NCBI GenBank assembly: GCA_947456845.1
Contig: CANGUJ010000115.1
Location: 1 to 9,744, forward strand
Length of the DNA: 9,744 nucleotides
Source: Burkholderiales bacterium
Lineage (GTDB): Bacteria > Pseudomonadota > Gammaproteobacteria > Burkholderiales > JAEUOS01
Direction: 5' to 3'
A program made the translations under genes and the position numbers. Below the pieces are notes generated by a model. It made no database searches and was not told the origin of the DNA. It worked only from the letters and a program-made list of their open reading frames with translations. Positions 5,264-9,744 of the stretch are shown here, one piece after another (the stretch's first letter is position 1; every line of letters starts with the position of its first letter).

Positions 5264-6670
5264 TTACAGCACCTTGCCGGGGTTCATGATGCCTTTCGGA
5301 TCGAGCGCGTTCTTGATGGCGCGCATCACGTTCAATTCGATCTCCGACTTGTAGCGCTTGATCTCCTCGCGCTTTAGTTGCCCGAGGCCGTGCTCGGCCG
5401 AGATCGAACCGTTGAAGCGCGCCACGCAGTCGTGCACGATGCGGTTCACCGGTTCGGAGGCATTGTTCATCCACTCATCCTCGGTGAAGCCATCGCGCGG
5501 CCGGGTGATGTTGTAATGCAGGTTGCCGTCTCCCAGGTGGCCGAAGTTGACCGGCCGCACGCCGGGGTAGGCGGCGTCGAGGGCGGCGTCGGCCGCGTCG
5601 ATGAAATCGGCGATCTTCGAGATCGGCAGCGAGACATCGTGCTTGATGTTGCGCCCGTCGACCGACTGCGCCTCCGGCAGGGTTTCGCGCAGGTCCCACA
5701 TGCGCCTGGCTTCGGTTTCGTTCTTAGCCAGCGCCGCGTCGGCGATGAGGTCGGCCTCCATGGCGGAGCCGAGCGCCGCCTCGACATCCTCCGCCAAGGC
5801 GGCCGCGTCGCGGCTGTCGGCGATGTCGGTCAGCACGTACCACGCGTGTGTTTCGCCCAAAGGCGACCTGAGTGCGGGATTGAAGCGCTCCAGCACGTCC
5901 AGCGCAAAGTGCGAAATGAGTTCGAAGGCGGTGATGCGTTCGCCCAGCGCGGCCTTCATGTGGTTCAACAGTTCGAGCGCCTTGCGCGGCGAAGCCAGCC
6001 CGACGAAGGCTGTCTGCGTGGCTGACGGCATGGGGAAGAGCTTCAGCACCGCCTTGGTCACGATGCCCAGCGTGCCCTCCGCGCCGATGAACAGATGCTT
6101 CAGGTCATAGCCGGTGTTGTCCTTGCGCAGGCCTTTGAGTCCGCTCCAGATCTCGCCCGAGGGCAGCACCACTTCCAGGCCCAGCACCAGCTCGCGGGTA
6201 TTGCCGTAGCGCAGCACCTGCACGCCGCCGGCGTTGGTGGAAATGTTCCCGCCGATCTCGCAACTGCCCTCAGCGGCCAGCGACAGCGGGAACAGCCGGT
6301 TGTTGGCCGCCGCCGTGTCCTGCAGGTTCTGCAGGATGCAGCCGGCCTCCACCGTCATGGTGTTGTTGGTGAGGTCGACTTCCAGCACGCGGTTCATGCG
6401 CGAGACGTTGAGGATGACCTGCGTGCCGGATTCGTCCGGCACGCCGCCGCCCACCAGCCCGGTGTTGCCGGCCTGCGGCACCAGCGCCGTGCTGGTGGCC
6501 GCGCACAGCCGGACGATGGCCGCCACTTCTTCCGGCGTGCCGGGCTTGACCACCACCAACGGCTTGCCGAAGTACTTTTTGCGCCAGTCGTTGGCGTAGG
6601 CGGCGAAGTCGGAGGTGATGACGTAGGGCTCGCCCACAATGGCGCGCAGTTGATCGATGAGGCCGGACAT
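5264..6670 (-). CDS. FAD-linked D-2-hydroxyacid dehydrogenase (GlcD/D2HGDH-like)
   Basis: A 468-residue flavoprotein of the vanillyl-alcohol-oxidase/PCMH fold that oxidises D-2-hydroxyacids such as D-lactate, glycolate or D-2-hydroxyglutarate and passes electrons onward. The FAD domain contains PQAGNTGLVGGG (65-76), GGNISTNAGG (140-149) and NTGYDLKHLFIGAEGTLGI (185-203). The C-terminal substrate domain has GHLGDGNLHYN (377-387) with His378 and His385, plus Glu426 in SAEHGLG (424-430). These match the zinc ligands of D-2-hydroxyglutarate dehydrogenase. It ends in the family-typical MNPGKVL. The start MSGLIDQL at 6670 is 8 nt after the SDR stop with no clear Shine-Dalgarno, so translation is probably coupled. 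The open frame continues upstream, antisense-like, inside the SDR gene and should not be annotated as part of this protein. Paired with the Ldh2 enzyme, it could cover the opposite enantiomer. Confidence 0.92.
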   Translation of the reverse strand: MSGLIDQLRAIVGEPYVITSDFAAYANDWRKKYFGKPLVVVKPGTPEEVAAIVRLCAATSTALVPQAGNTGLVGGGVPDESGTQVILNVSRMNRVLEVDLTNNTMTVEAGCILQNLQDTAAANNRLFPLSLAAEGSCEIGGNISTNAGGVQVLRYGNTRELVLGLEVVLPSGEIWSGLKGLRKDNTGYDLKHLFIGAEGTLGIVTKAVLKLFPMPSATQTAFVGLASPRKALELLNHMKAALGERITAFELISHFALDVLERFNPALRSPLGETHAWYVLTDIADSRDAAALAEDVEAALGSAMEADLIADAALAKNETEARRMWDLRETLPEAQSVDGRNIKHDVSLPISKIADFIDAADAALDAAYPGVRPVNFGHLGDGNLHYNITRPRDGFTEDEWMNNASEPVNRIVHDCVARFNGSISAEHGLGQLKREEIKRYKSEIELNVMRAIKNALDPKGIMNPGKVL

Positions 6671-6678
6671 GGGTCTGG

Positions 6679-7419
6679 TCAGTACACCGCGCGGCCACCT
6701 GAGATGTCGAATACCGCGCCGGTGGTGAACGAGCATTCCTCGCTCGCCATCCAGGCGATCATGGCGGCCAGTTCCTCGACCTTGACGAAGCGGTTCATCG
6801 GGATCTTGGAGAGCATGAAGTCGATGTGCGCCTGGGTCATCTGCGCGAACATCTCGGTCTGCGCGGCCGCCGGGGTGATGGCATTGACGCGGATGCCGGT
6901 CTGCGCGAGTTCCTTGCCGAGCGACTTGGTCAGGCCGATCACCGCCGCCTTCGAGGCGCTGTAGGCGGGCGCGTTGGGGTTGCCGTCCTTGCCGGCGATC
7001 GAGGCGATGTTGATGATGCGGCCGTAGTTGCGCGCCATCATGCCCGGCACGAGTGCCTTGCAGCAATGGAAGGTGCCCATGAGGTTGACTTCCTGGACGG
7101 CGCGGAAGTCCTTGGAGGAATATTCCCAGGTCTTCTGGTTCGGGCCGGTGATGCCGGCGCTGTTGACCAGGATATCCACGGGGCCCGCCACCTTGGCCGC
7201 GGCCAGCACCTGCGCCTCGTCGGTGATGTCCACCACCGTGGCCGATACCGCGCCCTGCGCCGCGAGCGTGGCCTTGGACTGCTCCAGCCGGTCCGCGGTC
7301 ATGTCCCATAGCACCACCGCGGCGCCGGAGGCGAGGAAACGCTCGGCCACCGCATAGCCGATGCCGCGCGCGCCGCCGGTGATGACCGCGGTCTTGCCTT
7401 TCAGATCAATCTGGTTCAT
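6679..7419 (-). CDS. Short-chain dehydrogenase/reductase (FabG-like, classical SDR)
   Basis: A 246-residue classical SDR, full length. The cofactor motif is TGGARGIG (14-21). Asp39 at the end of strand 2 suggests NAD rather than NADP. NSAGI (86-90) and Asn113 are the usual structural residues. The catalytic set is Ser140 (NIAS), Tyr153 and Lys157 (YSASK). The C-terminus FDISGGRAVY is typical. Although FabG-like, its place between a membrane protein gene and two hydroxyacid dehydrogenases argues for catabolic oxidation of a secondary alcohol, for example in a sugar acid or hydroxyacid; this is inference. Its ATG overlaps the DUF2069 stop by 4 nt (ATGA), with GGGAGA upstream inside that gene. 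Confidence 0.92.
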   Translation of the reverse strand: MNQIDLKGKTAVITGGARGIGYAVAERFLASGAAVVLWDMTADRLEQSKATLAAQGAVSATVVDITDEAQVLAAAKVAGPVDILVNSAGITGPNQKTWEYSSKDFRAVQEVNLMGTFHCCKALVPGMMARNYGRIINIASIAGKDGNPNAPAYSASKAAVIGLTKSLGKELAQTGIRVNAITPAAAQTEMFAQMTQAHIDFMLSKIPMNRFVKVEELAAMIAWMASEECSFTTGAVFDISGGRAVY

Positions 7420-7784
7420 GCCTTCTCTCCCTTGGCGTGTTCACGCGCCTGTTTTTTGAGCGGCCGCAGGATCGCGGCCGCGCAGATGAAATAACCCACC
7501 GAGAGCGCCGTTTCGGCGACGCCCAGCGGAATTGAAAGCCCGGATTCGCTGGTGGCGCGCACCAGGCCTTCGGTGAAATATATCCAGATCAGCAGCACCG
7601 ACCACTGCAAGGCGTAGTTGCTGGCGCGCAGCACGCCCGGCAGCAGCAGCATGAGGGGCAGGACCTTCAGCACCAGCCATGACCCGCCCGGCCGCAGCGG
7701 CGACACCCACAGTTCCCACGCCACGCACAGCGCGATCAGGGCCGTCAGCAGTGCGATGGTGGCCCGGTGCAGTCGGCGGCTCAT
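7416..7784 (-). CDS. DUF2069 family small integral membrane protein
   Basis: A 122-residue protein with four predicted membrane helices, near residues 8-28, 36-53, 57-75 and 87-107, and a basic C-terminal tail (LKKQAREHAKGEKA). The motif pattern and length match the DUF2069 family of proteobacterial inner-membrane proteins, whose function is unknown. It is commonly a neighbour of wrbA in betaproteobacteria. Here its start overlaps the wrbA stop by 4 nt (ATGA) and its stop overlaps the SDR start in the same way, so all three are probably translationally coupled. Confidence 0.85.
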   Translation of the reverse strand: MSRRLHRATIALLTALIALCVAWELWVSPLRPGGSWLVLKVLPLMLLLPGVLRASNYALQWSVLLIWIYFTEGLVRATSESGLSIPLGVAETALSVGYFICAAAILRPLKKQAREHAKGEKA

Positions 7785-8374
7785 CGGGCGAGTTTCAGTG
7801 CCACGTCGGCCAGGCGCCGGCCCAGCGCCACCGCGAGGCGCTTTTCATCCTCGCTGACCGGCCGCTCGGCGCCGGGGCCGGCCACATGGCTGGCGCCATA
7901 GGGAGTGCCGCCGGTCGCGGTGTTGGTCAGCGCCGCTTCGGTGAACGGAATGCCGACGATGACCATGCCGTGGTGCAGGAGCGGGAGCATCATCGAAAGC
8001 AGGGTCGATTCCTGTCCGCCGTGCTGGCTGGAGGTGGAGGTGAACACCGCGCCCGGCTTGCCGGCCAGGGCGCCGTTCTGCCATTGGGCGCCCGTGGTGT
8101 CGAGGAAATGCTTCATGGGCGCGGCCATGTTGCCGAAGCGCGTCGGCGAACCCAGCGCGAGGCCGGCGCATTCCACCAGGTCGTTTGCCTCGACGTAAGG
8201 GCTGCCGGCGTCCGGCACCGGCGGGGCCGCCACGGCGGTGATGGGAGAGACCGGCGGCACGGTGCGCAGGCGCGCCTGCATGCCGGCCACGCCCTCGACT
8301 CCGCGTGCCACCAGCTCGGCCAGACGCCGGGTGGCGCCGTTGCGGCTGTAGTAGAGGACAAGGATTTCCGGCAT
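7781..8374 (-). CDS. wrbA: WrbA-type NAD(P)H:quinone oxidoreductase (flavodoxin-like)
   Basis: A 197-residue FMN flavoprotein that reduces quinones by two electrons, limiting radical formation in the cytosol. The phosphate loop is SRNGATR (10-16). FMN-ring contacts are GSPTRFGNM (75-83) and STSSQHGGQE (113-122). The length matches WrbA proteins, which are about 198 residues. The start at 8374 gives the family N-terminus MPEILVLYYS. An in-frame ATG at 8404 would add ten residues, and a TTG at 8431 would lie only about 5 nt from the predicted transcript start, so it is unlikely. No strong Shine-Dalgarno precedes 8374, which leaves 8404 possible. It is the first gene of the long minus-strand operon and divergent from pyrF. 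Confidence 0.92.
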   Translation of the reverse strand: MPEILVLYYSRNGATRRLAELVARGVEGVAGMQARLRTVPPVSPITAVAAPPVPDAGSPYVEANDLVECAGLALGSPTRFGNMAAPMKHFLDTTGAQWQNGALAGKPGAVFTSTSSQHGGQESTLLSMMLPLLHHGMVIVGIPFTEAALTNTATGGTPYGASHVAGPGAERPVSEDEKRLAVALGRRLADVALKLAR

Positions 8375-8413
8375 GGGTGGCTGGGGTGCCGGAGGCGAGG
8401 CCATCGACGGAAG

Positions 8414-8429
8414 GCCGCCGCGCGGCGGC
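8414..8429. promoter_or_regulatory. 16-bp perfect palindrome in the wrbA leader
   Basis: GCCGCCGCGCGGCGGC is a perfect palindrome. It starts about 7 nt downstream of the predicted wrbA transcript start and could form a 6-bp stem with a 4-nt loop at the 5' end of the mRNA, or serve as a repressor site. GC-only palindromes arise readily in such DNA, so its function is uncertain. Confidence 0.3.
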
Positions 8430-8442
8430 AAGGTGAACGTTC

Positions 8443-8448
8443 ATTATA
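8443..8448 (-). promoter_or_regulatory. -10 box of the wrbA operon promoter
   Basis: A perfect TATAAT on the minus strand lies in the divergent wrbA-pyrF gap, 68 bp before the wrbA ATG at 8374. The expected start is near 8436. The -35 region is poor at 16-18 bp, so an activator may be needed. This would be the main promoter for everything from wrbA to the terminator at 3912. Confidence 0.55.
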
Positions 8449-8544
8449 CGAAGGCTTGGCGCAGCCGCGACGGCATGTCGGAGCGCTTCGGTGGCCGATT
8501 CGCGCCGTGACCGCGGCGCGTGCCTGCCGATCCCGCGCAGCGCT

Positions 8545-8550
8545 TAAACT
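8545..8550 (+). promoter_or_regulatory. Possible -10 element directly before pyrF
   Basis: TAAACT (4 of 6 to TATAAT), one of the few AT-rich patches here, ends 6 nt before the pyrF ATG. If used, transcription would begin at or next to the start codon, giving a leaderless mRNA. No Shine-Dalgarno is seen before pyrF, which is consistent with this. No good -35 box is seen. Confidence 0.3.
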
Positions 8551-8556
8551 GTTGGC

Positions 8557-9384
8557 ATGACCACATTCATCCGCAAGCTGGAAGCCGCCTGGCGGGCCAA
8601 CGATTCGCTCCTGTGCGTGGGGCTGGACCCGGACCTCAAGCGCTTCCCGGCGCACCTGGCCGGGCGGCCGCGCGCCATCGCCGAATTCTGCAGGGCCATC
8701 GTCGACGCCACCGCCGACCTGGTGTGCGCCTTCAAGCCGCAGATCGCGTATTTCCATGCCGAGCGCGCCGAAGACCAACTCGAGGAAGTCATCACTTACA
8801 TCCACGACCGCTACCCGGCCATTCCGGTGATCCTCGACGCCAAGCGCGGCGACATCGGCTCGACCGCCGAGCAGTACGCGCGCGAGGCCTTCGAGCGCTA
8901 CAACGCCGAGGCCGTCACGGTCAGCCCCTTTCTCGGCCACGACTCGATCAGCCCCTACACGGTCTACAAGGAGCGCGGCGTGATCATCCTGTGCCGCACC
9001 TCCAACCCGGGCGGCAGCGACATGCAATTCCTGGATGTCGAAGGGCCGGGCGGTCGCGAGCGGTTGTACCAGCGCATCGCCCGCACGGTCGCCTCGCAAT
9101 GGAACGGCAACGGCAACTGCGCACTGGTGGTAGGCGCGACCTTCCCCAACGAACTCGCCGAAGTGCGCCGCATCGTCGGCGACCTGCCCCTGCTGGTGCC
9201 CGGCATCGGCGCCCAGGGAGGCGACATCGCCGCCACGGTGGCCGCCGGCCGGGACCGCACGGGCGCAGGCCTGATCATCAATTCGGGTCGCGCCATCCTG
9301 TACGCCTCGGGCGGCACCGACTTCGCCGCCGCCGCACGGGCGGCCGCCGTCGAAACCCGCGACGCCATCAACGCGCATCGCTGA
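8557..9384 (+). CDS. pyrF: Orotidine 5'-phosphate decarboxylase (type 2)
   Basis: A 275-residue enzyme for the last step of UMP synthesis, decarboxylating orotidine monophosphate in the cytosol. The length and N-terminal LLCVGLDPDL (18-27) match the longer subfamily 2 form. The catalytic site is DAKRGDIG (94-101), with Asp94, Lys96 and Asp99. Phosphate-binding segments VPGIGAQGGD and NSGRAILYA lie near the C-terminus. It starts 182 nt from the divergent wrbA start, and msrA follows 70 nt downstream on the same strand. A weak 5-bp hairpin (ACGGG-GTCG-CCCGT, 9388-9401) follows the stop without a T tract, so cotranscription with msrA is possible. Confidence 0.96.
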   Translation: MTTFIRKLEAAWRANDSLLCVGLDPDLKRFPAHLAGRPRAIAEFCRAIVDATADLVCAFKPQIAYFHAERAEDQLEEVITYIHDRYPAIPVILDAKRGDIGSTAEQYAREAFERYNAEAVTVSPFLGHDSISPYTVYKERGVIILCRTSNPGGSDMQFLDVEGPGGRERLYQRIARTVASQWNGNGNCALVVGATFPNELAEVRRIVGDLPLLVPGIGAQGGDIAATVAAGRDRTGAGLIINSGRAILYASGGTDFAAAARAAAVETRDAINAHR

Positions 9385-9454
9385 CGGACGGGGTCGCCCG
9401 TGCGCGCGCAGGCCGCATTTCCACCATGATCCACGCTGAGGAACCGCACCGTCC

Positions 9455-9744
9455 ATGACAACCCAACTTGAAATCGCCACCCTCGGCGGCGGCTGCTTCT
9501 GGTGCGTCGAAGCCGTATTCGACGAGCTCGAGGGCGTCGCCTCGGTGGAGTCCGGCTACATGGGCGGGCATACCGCCAACCCGACCTACGAGGACATCTG
9601 CGGCGGCGACACCGGCCATGCCGAGGTCATCCGCGTGGCCTTCGATCCCGCGGTGGTGAGTTTCGCCGACATCCTGCGGGTGTTTTTCACCGTGCACGAC
9701 CCGACCACGCCCAACCGCCAGGGCAACGACGTCGGCACGCAATA
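9455..9744 (+). CDS. msrA: Peptide-methionine (S)-S-oxide reductase MsrA, N-terminal part (runs off right edge)
   Basis: This enzyme repairs oxidised methionine (the S-sulfoxide) in proteins using a catalytic cysteine. The first 96 residues are present; full proteins are about 170-215. The active-site motif GGCFWCVEAVF carries catalytic Cys14. ESGYMGGHTANPTYEDIC, GDTGHAEVIRVAFDP and HDPTTPNRQGNDVGTQ follow in the usual order. The start at 9455 gives the short form without a leader extension. GAGGAA (9438-9443) is a somewhat distant ribosome binding site, 11 nt before the ATG. A ten-codon open frame (9426-9458) ends in a TGA overlapping this ATG. Confidence 0.95.
   Translation, partial: MTTQLEIATLGGGCFWCVEAVFDELEGVASVESGYMGGHTANPTYEDICGGDTGHAEVIRVAFDPAVVSFADILRVFFTVHDPTTPNRQGNDVGTQ

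Noticed and set aside
3900..5354. 484-codon plus-strand open frame opposite the HcxB-like gene
   Set aside because: Antisense to a conserved dehydrogenase, low-complexity His/Arg/Gly/Val pattern, crosses the terminator region and the binding-protein stump; not a gene.
6671..7309. N-terminal extension of the FAD-dehydrogenase frame through the SDR gene
   Set aside because: The extension is an out-of-frame reading of the SDR coding sequence; the FAD-enzyme family begins at the ATG at 6670.
9388..9401. Hairpin after pyrF as a rho-independent terminator
   Set aside because: Only a 5-bp stem and no T tract; not strong enough to call.
8113..9480. 455-codon minus-strand open frame opposite pyrF
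   Set aside because: Antisense to pyrF and running into wrbA in another frame, with no recognisable motif.
1..9744. CRISPR array, tRNA, rRNA, insertion sequence or phage attachment site
   Set aside because: No regular direct repeats, no clover-leaf or rRNA-like sequence, no transposase or integrase motif and no flanking terminal inverted repeats were seen in any part of the window.

Overview
The window reads as chromosomal DNA of a GC-rich proteobacterium, most likely a betaproteobacterium of the order Burkholderiales. This rests on the high GC content and GC-biased third codon positions, a remnant of a Bug/TctC-type solute-binding protein (a family greatly expanded in Burkholderiales), and the wrbA-DUF2069 pair. 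No rRNA, tRNA, CRISPR array, insertion sequence or phage gene is visible.

Layout, left to right. (1) 1-1339, minus: the 5' part of an RND efflux pump gene running off the left edge. It has a recognisable sigma70 promoter (1456-1483) and a 111-nt leader. That leader can fold into a compact three-way junction (1386-1438). (2) 1587-2321, plus: an Asp/Glu/hydantoin racemase-family protein that keeps the first catalytic cysteine but has glycine in place of the second. (3) 3827-2340, minus: a small operon of a cupin, a LigI-like amidohydrolase and the gutted remains of a Bug-type periplasmic binding protein. (4) 8374-3969, minus: a tightly packed operon of wrbA, DUF2069, an SDR dehydrogenase, an FAD-linked D-2-hydroxyacid dehydrogenase and an HcxB/YbiC-like L-2-hydroxyacid dehydrogenase. 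It is followed by the C-terminal stump of a family-5 ABC solute-binding protein and closed by a clear rho-independent terminator (3912-3939). (5) 8557-9744, plus: housekeeping pyrF and the start of msrA.

Taken together, 1587-7419 looks like an accessory catabolic cluster next to housekeeping genes. It contains one racemase-like enzyme, two dehydrogenases expected to act on opposite enantiomers of 2-hydroxyacids, an SDR, and a lactonase/hydrolase-like amidohydrolase with a cupin. This suggests degradation of a chiral hydroxy-carboxylate or a related lactone or pyrone; the substrate cannot be read from sequence. Both periplasmic binding-protein genes in the cluster survive only as stumps, so the cluster appears to have lost its dedicated uptake, unless the deletions are assembly artefacts.

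The most interesting non-coding signal is the nested inverted-repeat structure in the RND leader. The most interesting protein signals are the Cys-to-Gly change in the racemase, the Asp-to-Gln change in the RND proton-relay motif, and the altered substrate pocket of the LigI-like hydrolase.
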